From contig JAPOXG010000095.1 of assembly GCA_026707225.1 (NCBI GenBank), positions 124,001 through 188,000 on the forward strand: DNA of 64,000 nt, written 5' to 3'. How positions within the stretch are numbered: the stretch's first letter is position 1; every line of letters starts with the position of its first letter. The stretch comes from Chloroflexota bacterium (GTDB taxonomy: Bacteria > Chloroflexota > Anaerolineae > Aggregatilineales > Phototrophicaceae). Made by a program: the position numbers and the translations under genes. The notes beneath the pieces are model-generated. The model was not told the DNA's origin. It did no database searches and saw nothing but the letters and a program-made list of their open reading frames with translations. Shown here piece after piece: positions 52,289-61,779 of this stretch.

Positions 52289-54193
52289 ATGTTTCAACCC
52301 TTTGGCCGACAAGAGACGGCGCGGCTGACGATGGGGCAGGCGCTGATCAAATTCCTGCAAGCGCAATACACCGAATACGACGGCGAAGTGCAGCGATTCA
52401 TCCCCGCTATCTGGGGGATATTCGGCCACGGCAACGTCAGCGGCTTGAGCCAGGCGCTTTGGGAATACGGCGATGAATTGCCGTATTATCAGCCGACCAA
52501 TGAACAGTCGATGGTGCATGCGGCCTCGGGCTTTGCGCGCACCCGCCTGCGCACGCAAACATTCGCCTGCACGACTTCGATCGGACCAGGCGCGACCAAT
52601 ATGATTACGGGCGCGGCGACCGCGCATATCAACCGCTTGCCCGTGCTGCTGCTGCCGTCTGATTATTATGCGACCCGCTTTCAGGGCCAAGTCTTGCAAG
52701 ATATCGAGCATCCGGTATCGCTCGACATGAGCGTGACCGACTGTTTTCGCGTCGTGAGCCAATTCTTCGACCGCATTACCCGGCCCGAGCAGATCCTCTA
52801 TGCCGCTCCTGAAGCGATGCGGGTGATGACTGATCCGGTCGACGCCGGACCAGCGACGATCGCCCTGCCGCAAGATATTCAGAGCGTCGCCTTCGATTGC
52901 CCGACCAACTTCTTCCGTAAGAAAATCTGGCGGATTGAGCGGCGCCAGCCCGACGCGCGGCGGATCGACGAAGCGATTGCCTTGCTGAAAGAAGCCGAGC
53001 GCCCGTATATCCTGGCCGGCGGCGGCGCGCATTACGCGAAAGCCTGGGCTGAATTGCGCGAATTCTCTGATGCATTCGGCATCCCGGTCGGCGAAACGCA
53101 CTCAGGCCGAGGCGCGCTGCAGGAAGAATCACCGCTGCTGATCGGTGGCAGCGGACACACGGGCACGCCGCTTTCGGGCAAATACGCCGCCGATGCTGAT
53201 CTCGTCTTCCTCATCGGCACTCGCTTGGCCGATTTCGCCAGCGGATCCTACTCAGCCTGGCAGCACCCTGATGTCAAGTTTGTCAGCATCAATGTCAGCG
53301 GCGCGCATGCGAGCAAGCTGGGGGCGCTGCCGATCGTCGCCGATGCGCGTGAGACCCTGCGCGCGCTCATCGCCGCGGGCCGGGCGGCCGGCGTCAAACC
53401 CAATGCCGGTTACGTCGAGTCGGTCGCCGTCGATCGGCAGGGCTGGCTGCAGCAAAAGCGCGATTCTGTTTACGTGCAATACCCGGACGAGCGGATGAGC
53501 CAGGCGCAGGTGATCGGCGTGCTGAACGATTTTATGGCGAGCGGCGATACGCTGGTCTGCGCGGCGGGAACGGCGCCGGGCGACTTGCACCAGCTGTTTG
53601 AAGCGACGGCTGGCCGCGTCCTGCATCTCGAATTCGGAAACTCCTGCATGGGTTACGACATCCCGGGCGCGATTGGCGTGCGGCTGGCCCATACGAATGA
53701 CGAACGTGAGGTCTACGTCTTTCTGGGTGATGGCAATTATCTCTTGCATCCAATGGAGCTGAAGACAGCGGTGCAAGAAGGCGTCAAACTCACGGTGATT
53801 CTGCTCCAAAATGACGGCTTCCAGTCCATTCATGGACATCAGAAGGCGCTCGTCGGACATAGCCTGGGCAATGAATTCCGGGTACGCAATCAAGAAACCG
53901 GTAAGCTCGATGATGGCGACTTTGTCGAAATCGATTACGCCAAGAACGCCGAGAGCATCGGCTTGCGCGCCTGGAATGTGACAGACGAAGATCAACTCAA
54001 GACCGCGCTAAAGGAAGCGCGCCTGGAGCGGCGTTCCTGCATGATCGTGGCGCAGATTAAACGCTACAGCCGCCTGCCGCGCTCGGGCATCTGGTGGGAT
54101 GTCTTTGGCGCCGAAGTCACTGCCGACGATGGCACGAAGAGGCTGGTAGATGAGCGCGAAGAAGGGCGAGAGGGCCAGCGCTACTATTGGTAG
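52289..54193 (+). CDS. iolD: 3D-(3,5/4)-trihydroxycyclohexane-1,2-dione hydrolase (IolD-like), ThDP enzyme
   Basis: A 634-residue thiamine-diphosphate enzyme, right length for IolD. Features are AIWGIFGHGNVSGLSQAL, YYQPTNEQSMVHAASGFARTR with the catalytic Glu, and GDGNYLLHPMELKTAVQEG through LLQNDGFQSIHGHQ, which is the ThDP metal motif (GDG to ND). IolD opens the ring of the trihydroxy dione in myo-inositol degradation. GGAAAGGAGC is a strong ribosome site before ATG 52289; the longer frame overlaps purB. A PfkB kinase follows, so inositol or a similar polyol is a likely substrate. No other iol gene is in the window. Confidence 0.93.
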   Translation: MFQPFGRQETARLTMGQALIKFLQAQYTEYDGEVQRFIPAIWGIFGHGNVSGLSQALWEYGDELPYYQPTNEQSMVHAASGFARTRLRTQTFACTTSIGPGATNMITGAATAHINRLPVLLLPSDYYATRFQGQVLQDIEHPVSLDMSVTDCFRVVSQFFDRITRPEQILYAAPEAMRVMTDPVDAGPATIALPQDIQSVAFDCPTNFFRKKIWRIERRQPDARRIDEAIALLKEAERPYILAGGGAHYAKAWAELREFSDAFGIPVGETHSGRGALQEESPLLIGGSGHTGTPLSGKYAADADLVFLIGTRLADFASGSYSAWQHPDVKFVSINVSGAHASKLGALPIVADARETLRALIAAGRAAGVKPNAGYVESVAVDRQGWLQQKRDSVYVQYPDERMSQAQVIGVLNDFMASGDTLVCAAGTAPGDLHQLFEATAGRVLHLEFGNSCMGYDIPGAIGVRLAHTNDEREVYVFLGDGNYLLHPMELKTAVQEGVKLTVILLQNDGFQSIHGHQKALVGHSLGNEFRVRNQETGKLDDGDFVEIDYAKNAESIGLRAWNVTDEDQLKTALKEARLERRSCMIVAQIKRYSRLPRSGIWWDVFGAEVTADDGTKRLVDEREEGREGQRYYW

Positions 54194-54218
54194 GTTAGCC
54201 AAGGAAAGGAACAAGGTC

Positions 54219-55175
54219 ATGCGGAATGGCCGCTCGAACAAACCATACGACATCATGGTATTTGGCGATACCTGCGTCGACTTGATCTTGCGCGATGATG
54301 ATGTCGTCCCGCAATTTGGACAGGTCGAAAAGACAGTCGCCGGTTATGACCTGGTGATGGGCGGCTCCTGCTGCATCTTTGCGGCGCAGGCGGCCAAGCT
54401 GGGCTTGCGCGTTGCCATATTGGGCCGTGTCGGCGCTGACTACTTTGGCAAGCTGATTGTGGACACGCTGGCGGAGGCGGGCGTCGATACGCGCTATATC
54501 GACGTGGACGAAAGCCTTCGGACCGGAATCACCGTCCATCTTGTTCAGGGCGACGATCGCGCCATGTTGACGCATTTGGGCTCGCTGAATACGCTGACCG
54601 CCGACGATGTTTCTGACGAAATCCTGGCTTCGGCGCGACACCTGCACTACGGCAGCTTGTATCTGCATACGGGCTTGCTGCCGCGTTGGATCGATATCCT
54701 GCGTCGGGCGAAGCGTCTCGGGTTGACCGTGTCCTTGGATACAAATTGGGATCCCGACGAGCGCTGGGACCACGACCTTGAACGCGCCTACCGCTACATA
54801 GACGTGCTGCTGCCCAATGAGCGGGAGGCGATGTATCTCAGCGGCAAGTCGTCTTATGGCGAGGCGGTCTCGGATCTGCGGAAACGCGTTCCCCTGCTGG
54901 TGGTCAAACGCGATATCGCTGGCGCGGTTGCCTGGCAAGGTGAACAGGAATTCGCTCAATCGGTCTTTGAAGCGAATGTAGGCGGCGACGGGATCGGCGC
55001 GGGCGACAGCTTTGACGCCGGATTTCTGGCGGGCTGGCTGAACGACTTGCCGCTAGCCAGTTGCCTGTCGGTTGCCTGCGAGTGTGGGCGCGGCGTCGCG
55101 GGCGGGGTGGGCGGCGTCGCCGGGCAGCCGCGACAATCCGACCTCAATTCCATGCAGCCCGCGTTTTTCAGCTGA
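54219..55175 (+). CDS. PfkB-family carbohydrate kinase
   Basis: A 318-residue ribokinase-like protein. DIMVFGDTCVDLILRD near 12, the GG dipeptide in MGGSCCIFAAQAAKLG near 48-63, and GGDGIGAGDSFDAGFLAGWL near 252 with the catalytic Asp define it. The companion gene of IolD in inositol pathways is IolC, a PfkB kinase for 5-dehydro-2-deoxygluconate; this protein is a candidate but not close enough to assign by eye. AGGAAAGG and AAGG lie before ATG 54219; the frame opens earlier inside iolD. The C-terminal 40 residues are Gly-rich. Confidence 0.9.
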   Translation: MRNGRSNKPYDIMVFGDTCVDLILRDDDVVPQFGQVEKTVAGYDLVMGGSCCIFAAQAAKLGLRVAILGRVGADYFGKLIVDTLAEAGVDTRYIDVDESLRTGITVHLVQGDDRAMLTHLGSLNTLTADDVSDEILASARHLHYGSLYLHTGLLPRWIDILRRAKRLGLTVSLDTNWDPDERWDHDLERAYRYIDVLLPNEREAMYLSGKSSYGEAVSDLRKRVPLLVVKRDIAGAVAWQGEQEFAQSVFEANVGGDGIGAGDSFDAGFLAGWLNDLPLASCLSVACECGRGVAGGVGGVAGQPRQSDLNSMQPAFFS

Positions 55176-55242
55176 GTTTCATCTTCATCAGCGTCTTCAC
55201 GATTCCCAGCAATGCACTTGAAGCATAATCGCATTGCGCAAT

Positions 55243-55286
55243 CTCCTCTTCCCTAGCTTGCTGGGGAAGGGGCCGGGGGATGGGGT
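55243..55286. repeat. GC-rich interspersed repeat-like element (copy 2)
   Basis: CTTCCC and GGGAAG pair at 55248-55253 and 55264-55269. The following GGGGCCGGGGGATGGGGT is nearly the reverse complement of the sequence at 32246-32266. It sits between convergent genes and could act as a terminator or a mobile small repeat. Confidence 0.6.
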
Positions 55287-55288
55287 AA

Positions 55289-56632
55289 TCAAGCCGTCTG
55301 CTCATCATCGGCGGCGATAAGCCCCTCGCCGTTATAGCCCCGGCCGACGCCACGATATTCGAAACCGAGGGACCGCAGCTCATCGGGATTGTACATGTTG
55401 CGGCCGTCGATCAGGATTGGGCGCTTCATGGATTGGTGTATCCGCCGCATGTCGAGCTGTTTAAACTCATTCCACGGGGTTAAGACCAGCAGCGCCTCGG
55501 CGTCTTTGGCGGCGCTGTATGAGTTGTCGCAAGGGATGAGCGCCGGCGCCTCGCCACAAGCGTTTTCCATAGCGACCGGATCGTAGGCTTTAACGGTAGC
55601 CCCTTGGTTTAGCAGTGAGCGCGCCACCGTAAGCGCTGGCGATTCACGCGTGTCGTCAGTATTCTGCTTGAAAGCCAAACCCAGAATCGCGACCGTCTTG
55701 CCGTTGAGGCTGCCGCCCAGCATCTCGCGCGCTTTCAGCGTGATTTGCCGCCGCTGAAAGGCATTGATTTCCATGACGGCGTTGAGCAGTTGCGGATGCA
55801 TGCCGTGCGTCTGCGCCATATTTGCCAGGGCCTTGACATCTTTGGGAAAGCAAGAGCCGCCAAAGCCCAGGCCTGCTTGCAGGAAATGCGGACCGATCCG
55901 TTTATCGAAGCCCATGCCGCGCGCGACTTCTTCCACATCGGCGCCCAGCCGCTCGCAGATGATGCTGATTTCATTGATGAAACTGATCCGCGTCGCCAAA
56001 AAAGCGTTGGAGGCGTACTTGATCATTTCAGCCGTGCGGATATCCGTGATGACGATCGGGGCATCCAGCGGCGCGTAGAGTTCGGCTACAGTTTCGGCGG
56101 CCGCCGGATCGCTCGAGCCCAAGACGGTGCGGTCAGGCTGCATGAAATCGGCCAGGGCGGAACCCTCGCGCAAGAATTCCGGGCAGGAGACGACTGCAAA
56201 GTCGATCGGCTGCGGCTGGTTGCGCTCGATGATTTCCCTGGTCCAGTCGCCAGTGCCGACGGGCACCGTCGACTTGTTGATGATGATCAGCGGATGATCC
56301 ATGGTTTCGGCGATGGTCTGGGCCGCGCTGCGCACGTATTGCAGGTCGGCCTCGCCGTCGACGCCCGAGGGCGTGCCGACGCAGATGAAGACAAATTCCG
56401 CCCCTTTGAGGCCCTCGCTATAGCAAGTGGTGAATCTCATCCGGCCTGCGACCGTATTGCGCTGCACCATCTCGGCCAGCCCCGGTTCATAGATGGGCAT
56501 CTTGCCATCCTGCAGCATCGATACTTTGCGTTCGTCAATATCGACCAGGATGACATGATTGCCCAGGTCGGCGAAGCATGTGCCGGTCACCAAGCCGACG
56601 TAGCCGCTGCCAATCACACAGAGTTCACTCAT
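55289..56632 (-). CDS. ugd: UDP-glucose 6-dehydrogenase
   Basis: A 447-residue nucleotide-sugar dehydrogenase. The N-terminal Rossmann domain is [24 protein letters not shown]. Then come [63 protein letters not shown] with the catalytic Cys, and [20 protein letters not shown]. It oxidises UDP-glucose to UDP-glucuronate with two NAD. ATG 56632 is the family start, with GAGAGGG upstream; the longer frame is unlikely. The product feeds exopolysaccharides, in line with the several glycosyltransferases of the window. Confidence 0.96.
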   Translation of the reverse strand: MSELCVIGSGYVGLVTGTCFADLGNHVILVDIDERKVSMLQDGKMPIYEPGLAEMVQRNTVAGRMRFTTCYSEGLKGAEFVFICVGTPSGVDGEADLQYVRSAAQTIAETMDHPLIIINKSTVPVGTGDWTREIIERNQPQPIDFAVVSCPEFLREGSALADFMQPDRTVLGSSDPAAAETVAELYAPLDAPIVITDIRTAEMIKYASNAFLATRISFINEISIICERLGADVEEVARGMGFDKRIGPHFLQAGLGFGGSCFPKDVKALANMAQTHGMHPQLLNAVMEINAFQRRQITLKAREMLGGSLNGKTVAILGLAFKQNTDDTRESPALTVARSLLNQGATVKAYDPVAMENACGEAPALIPCDNSYSAAKDAEALLVLTPWNEFKQLDMRRIHQSMKRPILIDGRNMYNPDELRSLGFEYRGVGRGYNGEGLIAADDEQTA

Positions 56633-56818
56633 GTCGCATTCGCCCTCTCGTTGTCCTTGCGTTGTCGCGGATGTTCGCGCTTGCTTGTATACACGCTCCG
56701 GCATTGTCTTTCGCAACTTGAGTGTACCAGAGCGCCGCGGACGAAATCAGGTTGCGACTCGCCTGCCATCGTACACCAATTCTTACCGGGGCGGCTTGCG
56801 GAATGTGGTCGATTTGCT

Positions 56819-56848
56819 TTTACAATATGGTCTCGCGCTTGATATACT
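56819..56848 (+). promoter_or_regulatory. Promoter of the acyl-CoA ligase gene
   Basis: TTTACA at 56819-56824 and TATACT at 56843-56848 lie 18 bases apart, about 39 bases ahead of ATG 56887. Confidence 0.55.
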
Positions 56849-56886
56849 GGCAGGGCAAGATTTGCAGCGAGGCGAAGGCGACTGTG

Positions 56887-58692
56887 ATGACCCTTGAGCT
56901 TGATTCTCAAACGGCAACCAACCTCTACCAAGCCCACGTCAAGGATGGCGCGCCACAAGCAATGCGCAAAGTGCCCTATCGAAATATCCGCGATTTGCTT
57001 TCGCTTCACAGCAAGACATCCGGCGGCAAAACCTTTCTGATATTCTACGATGCGGATGACGAGCGGCAGGCGCTCACTTATTCTGAATTCAACGCGCGCG
57101 TGCATCAGGCGGCCAACTTCATGGTTGAGGACCTCGGCCTCCGGCGCGGGGATCGCGTCGCCACCATCGCTGACAATCATATCGACACCGTCTTGATTTA
57201 CTTCGCCTGCTGGGTGATTGGCGCGGCCGTCGCGCCTCAGAATGTGTCGGAAGACGATCGCCGCATCGCCTTCATCTTGCGGAATAGCGAGGCCAAGGTC
57301 TGCTTCGCGCGGACGGAATATCTCGAGCGGGCGGAAGCGATCATCACGGGCGCGGATGGTCGCGAAGGCGCGCCCAACATCGGGGCCATCGTCGAGGTCG
57401 GTGGGGCGCCAGGCGGTCGATACATCAATTTCCACCAAGCGCTCGCGAACCAGCCGACCACCTACCTCGGCGACGAATCCGGCGCCAAATCAGCCGACCT
57501 GCCTCTGGGCGCTGGCAATGCGGCCACGGCGACCCTCGATGATGAGGCGCTGCTGGTCTATACCAGCGGCACCACCGGTACGCCAAAAGGCGTGATCTTG
57601 TCGCAGTACAATCTGCTGGTGGACGCGCAGGGCATCAGCCAGTGGCAGGCGATCACCGGCAATCAGCGTATGATGTGCGTTCTGCCGATCCATCATGTCA
57701 ATGGCATCGTGGTGACCATCATGATTCCGCTGTATGTTGGCGGCTCGACCGTGCTCAACCGCCGCTTCAGCGCCTCGCGCTTTTGGGGCCGGATCGTTCG
57801 AGAAGGCGTCAATACCGTCAGCGTCGTTCCGACTCTGCTGCAATTCCTCGTTGAGTACGGGCGGGCTGAGCTGGCGGCGGGCAATACGATTTTTGGCGGC
57901 GCCATCAGCCGGCGAGATTTGACGGCTTTTCGCCATTTCATCTGCGGCGCTGGCACTCTTTCAGTTAAGCTGGCGCAGGAATTCTGCGAGATGTTCGGCT
58001 TTACGCTGCTGCACGGTTATGGCTTAAGCGAATCGACTTGTTTTTCCTGCTTCTTGCCCATCAGTCTGTCCTGGGAGGCGAATCAGAGTTGGCTGTTGGA
58101 TCATGGTTATCCCAGCATTGGCTGCCCGATCGAACCGAACGAGATGGCGATCTTCGCCGCGGACGGCAGCGGCAAGCAGCTGGAAGAAGGCGAACGGGGA
58201 GAGATTTGCATCCGCGGCCATAACGTGATGCAGGGTTATTTCAAGCGGCCTGACGCCAATGCCGAGACCTTCAAGTTTCAGTGGTTCCGCAGCGGCGATG
58301 AAGGATACTTCCTGCGAGACGAGACGGGCCGGCAATTCTTCTTCATCACCGGGCGCATTAAGGAATTGATCAACCGCGGCGGCGTCAAATTCAGCCCCTT
58401 TGATATTGAGGAGGTCCTGCTCGGCATTGATGGCGTCAAGGTCGGCTTGGCGATTGGCTTCCCGAATGACTATTACGGCGAAGAAGTCGGCGCTTATGTG
58501 GTATTGGACGATGGCGCGAATCTCGAAGAAGAGACGATACTAGCGCGTTGCCGGGAGGCTTTGACATTTGAAAAGTCGCCCAAGGCGGTTGTCTTCGGGG
58601 AGGGAATTCCGGTGACCTCAACCGGGAAATACCAACGGCTCAAGCTGCAGGGTCTCTTTTCCCAGTGGGAAAATGCGCAGTTCCGCCTTTAG
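56887..58692 (+). CDS. AMP-dependent synthetase/acyl-CoA ligase
   Basis: A 601-residue ANL-superfamily ligase. The P-loop LLVYTSGTTGTPKGVILSQYN is near 222. LHGYGLSEST is motif A5, GEICIRGHNVMQGYFKRP with FRSGDEGYF is motif A7/A8, ITGRIKELINRGGVKFSPFDIEE the hinge, and TSTGKYQRLKLQ near the C-terminus is the A10 Lys. It activates a carboxylic acid to an acyl-adenylate and usually to acyl-CoA. Residues CFLPISLSWEANQSWLLDHGYPSIG form an unusual insert near A5. Acid specificity is unknown. It converges with the P-type ATPase; the coding regions overlap by four bases. Confidence 0.93.
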   Translation: MTLELDSQTATNLYQAHVKDGAPQAMRKVPYRNIRDLLSLHSKTSGGKTFLIFYDADDERQALTYSEFNARVHQAANFMVEDLGLRRGDRVATIADNHIDTVLIYFACWVIGAAVAPQNVSEDDRRIAFILRNSEAKVCFARTEYLERAEAIITGADGREGAPNIGAIVEVGGAPGGRYINFHQALANQPTTYLGDESGAKSADLPLGAGNAATATLDDEALLVYTSGTTGTPKGVILSQYNLLVDAQGISQWQAITGNQRMMCVLPIHHVNGIVVTIMIPLYVGGSTVLNRRFSASRFWGRIVREGVNTVSVVPTLLQFLVEYGRAELAAGNTIFGGAISRRDLTAFRHFICGAGTLSVKLAQEFCEMFGFTLLHGYGLSESTCFSCFLPISLSWEANQSWLLDHGYPSIGCPIEPNEMAIFAADGSGKQLEEGERGEICIRGHNVMQGYFKRPDANAETFKFQWFRSGDEGYFLRDETGRQFFFITGRIKELINRGGVKFSPFDIEEVLLGIDGVKVGLAIGFPNDYYGEEVGAYVVLDDGANLEEETILARCREALTFEKSPKAVVFGEGIPVTSTGKYQRLKLQGLFSQWENAQFRL

Positions 58693-60707
58693 ATTCGTGT
58701 CGCCGAGCGAGCGCGGCTCAACTCGGGCAGTACCAGCAAGCTGACCAGCCCATTGAGCACGACGATAACAGTGCTGCCTTCATGCCCCAAGACACCGATG
58801 GGCAATGGCAAATCCACCAGGAACACGCCAGTGATCAACAGCGCGATCACGGCGATTGAAAAGGCGATATTCTGCCAAACAATTTGCCGAGCGCGCCGGC
58901 TCAAGCGCAAGGCGTCGACCAAGCGCTCCAGCTTGTCCCCCATCAACACCACATCCGCCGTTTCCAGCGCGACATCGGCGCCGACGCCGCCCATGGCGAT
59001 GCCGATATCGGCGACTGCCAGCGCGGGCGCGTCGTTGATGCCATCGCCGACCATGGCGACGGCTCCGTAATCGCGCTGCAGCTGACCGATGATTCTCGCT
59101 TTTTCGTCGGGCAGGAGTTCGGCATATACCCGATCGACGCCAGTTTGTCTGGCAATTGTTCGGGCGGCGCGCGCATTGTCGCCGGTCAGCATAGCCACGG
59201 CGATGCCATGTCGCTTCAATTGATCCACCAGCGCGAAGGCTTCGGTCCGGCTCTCATCGGCAAAGGCGATCAGGCCGAGCCACTGCTCATCGCGCAGCAC
59301 AGCCACAACGGTCTTTCCCTGCTCTTCTAGCTGGGTCTGCTTCGATTTCAGCGCCCCCGGCATGGTGGAACCCACTTGCATCCGAGACGCGCGCCCAACG
59401 CGGATTTCGCTTCCGCCGAGCATGGCGCGGACGCCCCGCCCGGGAACCGCCTCGAAGTCATTCGGGGCCTCGAACATCACCGACCGGGCACGGGCATACT
59501 CGACGACTGCTTTGGCCAGCGGATGCTCCGATCTTGATTCCAGCGAAGCCGCCGCCGCAATCACCTCGGACTCTGAAATCGGCGCTGCGGCAATCACGTC
59601 GGTGACTTGGGGCTGTCCGTAAGTAAGCGTCCCCGTCTTGTCGAAAGCGACCGCCTTAATGCCCGCGAGCTGCTCCAGCCCGCCGCTGCCTTTGAACAAG
59701 ATGCCGCCGCGCGCTGCTGAAGCGATGGCGGAAATGAAGGCTGACGGGACGCTTATGATCAGGGCGCAAGGAGAAGCCACGGTCATCAGCACCATCGCGC
59801 GGTAAAAGTTGTTTTGAAAGTCGCTTAGACCCAGCGCCGGCGGAATGGTGATGATGAGCAGCACGCCGATAATGATGAGCTTGGCGTAGATCTGCTCGAA
59901 GCGCTCGAGGAAACGTTGGGTGGGCGCTTGGCTCTCTTGCGCTTCCTCCACCAATTTGATGATGCGCGACAAGGTTGTGTTGTCGGCTGCTCCTGCCGCG
60001 CGGACGTCAAGGATGCCATGCTTGTTCAGCGTACCGGCAAAGACGCCATCGCCAGCTGCTTTGTCGACCGGTATAGACTCGCCGGTAATGGGGCTTTCAT
60101 CGACAGCGGAATCACCTGCCAAGACGTCGCCATCAACCGGGATGCGCTCGCCGGGCTCGATGAGAACAGTGTCTCCGCGGCGGATATCGCTGATCTTGAC
60201 TTGCCTGACACGGTCGCCGCGCCTGACTTTAGCAACTTCGGGATAATGCGCGAGGAGCCCGCTGATCGCGCGGCGGCTGCGACCAATGGCGTAGTCCTGC
60301 AGCGTATTGCTGAGCGAGAACAAGAATAGCAGCACCGCGCCTTCATGCCATTGGCCGATGAAGGCAGCGCCCAGCGCCGCCAAAACCATGAGCAAATCGA
60401 CATCTATCTTGCCAACGAGAAGGCTCTCCACGGCCGATTTGGCGCCATAGAATCCCCCGGCGACGTAAGCCAGGACACTCAGTGACAAGGTCGCCGTGTA
60501 TGGCAGTCCGAGCTGCTCCGCGAGCAGGGAACCGACGAGCGCAAACAGCGCAAAGGCCACGAGACGAGGCGCCAGCCACTTCTCGCTGCGCCATTGGAAC
60601 GGGGCTTCCGCGGCGAAGGTCTGACTCGGCGACCGAGTGATCTGCGAGGCCAAACTTCTCTCCAAGTAAACTATGATAATACCTTGGTGCGACACTACAT
60701 TTAACAT
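58689..60707 (-). CDS. P1B-4-type heavy-metal-translocating ATPase (Fe2+/Co2+ export type)
   Basis: A 672-residue P-type ATPase. It has TGES in the actuator (SPITGESIPV), the transport motif SPC (TVASPCALI), the phosphorylation site DKTGTLT, SEHPLA and GDGINDAPAL. The last membrane region contains GHEGSTVIVVLNGL, and SPC together with HEGS/T is characteristic of subgroup P1B-4 exporters such as CtpD, CoaT and PfeT. There is no N-terminal metal-binding domain. A promoter with a 14-bp palindrome overlies the 5' end, so the ATG at 60707 lies within the promoter and the true start is probably a downstream TTG. It would expel Fe2+, Co2+ or related ions. Confidence 0.93.
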   Translation of the reverse strand: MLNVVSHQGIIIVYLERSLASQITRSPSQTFAAEAPFQWRSEKWLAPRLVAFALFALVGSLLAEQLGLPYTATLSLSVLAYVAGGFYGAKSAVESLLVGKIDVDLLMVLAALGAAFIGQWHEGAVLLFLFSLSNTLQDYAIGRSRRAISGLLAHYPEVAKVRRGDRVRQVKISDIRRGDTVLIEPGERIPVDGDVLAGDSAVDESPITGESIPVDKAAGDGVFAGTLNKHGILDVRAAGAADNTTLSRIIKLVEEAQESQAPTQRFLERFEQIYAKLIIIGVLLIITIPPALGLSDFQNNFYRAMVLMTVASPCALIISVPSAFISAIASAARGGILFKGSGGLEQLAGIKAVAFDKTGTLTYGQPQVTDVIAAAPISESEVIAAAASLESRSEHPLAKAVVEYARARSVMFEAPNDFEAVPGRGVRAMLGGSEIRVGRASRMQVGSTMPGALKSKQTQLEEQGKTVVAVLRDEQWLGLIAFADESRTEAFALVDQLKRHGIAVAMLTGDNARAARTIARQTGVDRVYAELLPDEKARIIGQLQRDYGAVAMVGDGINDAPALAVADIGIAMGGVGADVALETADVVLMGDKLERLVDALRLSRRARQIVWQNIAFSIAVIALLITGVFLVDLPLPIGVLGHEGSTVIVVLNGLVSLLVLPELSRARSATRI

Positions 60708-60726
60708 AGGTTAAGAACTTTGTCAA
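60698..60726 (-). promoter_or_regulatory. Promoter and operator-like palindrome of the metal ATPase
   Basis: On the minus strand TTGACA (60726-60721), a 17-base spacer and TAAATG (60703-60698). Inside the spacer and running into the -10 is the palindrome TTAAC-CTAT-GTTAA (60714-60701). Its position suits repression by a small metal-sensing dimer. Confidence 0.6.
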
Positions 60727-60823
60727 CTGAATATCAGACATGAATTTATCCCAATGTAACTTTCGCAGGGTTCAGTAGCGGATTAAGGTTCGTGGAGGCA
60801 ACTGCGGGAGGCTGCGAAAGCAA

Positions 60824-60850
60824 AAGGACGCGCCACATTGGCACGTCCTT
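60824..60850 (-). terminator. Intrinsic terminator of the M50B-like pair
   Basis: On the minus strand an 11-bp stem (AAGGACGTGCC / GGCGCGTCCTT, one G-T pair) with a 5-base loop AATGT is followed by TTTTGCTTTC. It lies 34 bases after the stop of the 60884-61693 gene. Confidence 0.85.
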
Positions 60851-60883
60851 GGCGGGTGATTCGCGCTAGGAAATGGCGCTGTC

Positions 60884-61693
60884 TCAGACGATGTCGTCGT
60901 TCTTGGGGATCTGCTTCATGCGTCTTGTGATGCCGAATTGCAAGGCGATGCCCATCAGCGCGATAGCAATTGCCGCCCAGCTAATGGCGACGACTTGCAC
61001 GGAAAAGCCCGGCAGCACGAATTCCGAGAAGTAGGCGACCGGGTTGGTAATCGTCTCTACACCATCGACAACGACAGATGCTGGCGTTGAAAGCGCCAGC
61101 GGCAAGTCGAGCAGAATATGCAATCCGGTCATGAGCGAGATGACGGTTAACACAATTTGCGTGACGGATTTGCGCGACCGTAATTGATTAATATCGCCGC
61201 GGCCCGTCCAACCCAGCGCGATCAGCAGCGCGCCCAAACCCAAACAGATGATCATTGAGATCAAGTCGCCAGTTTCGGCCGGGCGGATGAACAGCGCCAG
61301 GAAGCCGATCGTGAATGCGCCGGTGACGCCCGCGATCAGGCGTACCAGATGCGGCGCCCGATTGACCAGGAAAAACATCAAAGCGCCCAGCGCGGCAGAC
61401 CCGAGGTAACCGGCCGACATCGTCAGGGCGTCGGCGCCGTCGCGAAACTCGATCCTGTACGTCCCGACTTGCGAGAGCGTGAAACTTTCAACCGTGCCGC
61501 CCGTTATCTGCATGGCGAATGCGGTCAGCCCGCCGTGAATGTTGTTGACCAACATGCGGAAGGGCTGCGCCAATCCCGACAATGCGTCGATATACCAAAG
61601 GGCAAAGATGCCAACAAATGCCAGGGCGGAAATGATGAAGTTTCTGCGCACGATCTCTCGCCGTACCTTCCGCTCCACGAACTCTCTTAACAT
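60884..61693 (-). CDS. M50B-like membrane protein with degenerate HExxH (probable pseudo-peptidase)
   Basis: A 269-residue multipass protein homologous by layout to the gene just upstream. The alignable core is NNIHGGLTAFAMQITGG near 50-66 followed by an LTMSAGYLGSAALGALMFFLVNR segment. The upstream paralogue has VHEAGHSLAALITGG and GYLGAALFGSALFFLTSR at the same places. Here the catalytic HEAGH reads HGGLT, losing Glu and the second His. It may act as a regulator or partner of the active paralogue. AAGGAG stands just before ATG 61693; the longer frame is not needed. A clear terminator follows. Confidence 0.8.
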   Translation of the reverse strand: MLREFVERKVRREIVRRNFIISALAFVGIFALWYIDALSGLAQPFRMLVNNIHGGLTAFAMQITGGTVESFTLSQVGTYRIEFRDGADALTMSAGYLGSAALGALMFFLVNRAPHLVRLIAGVTGAFTIGFLALFIRPAETGDLISMIICLGLGALLIALGWTGRGDINQLRSRKSVTQIVLTVISLMTGLHILLDLPLALSTPASVVVDGVETITNPVAYFSEFVLPGFSVQVVAISWAAIAIALMGIALQFGITRRMKQIPKNDDIV

Positions 61694-61779
61694 TATCTCT
61701 CTCCTTGAACTCTGGCTTTCGTTCTCTCCTTTTCGGAGTGGATTCAATTCATGGCTGAATTCGATTGGCCAATCTGCGT

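Noticed and set aside
55745..56842. A 365-residue plus-strand frame opposite ugd
   Set aside because: Antisense shadow of ugd and of its 5' flank; no family motif.
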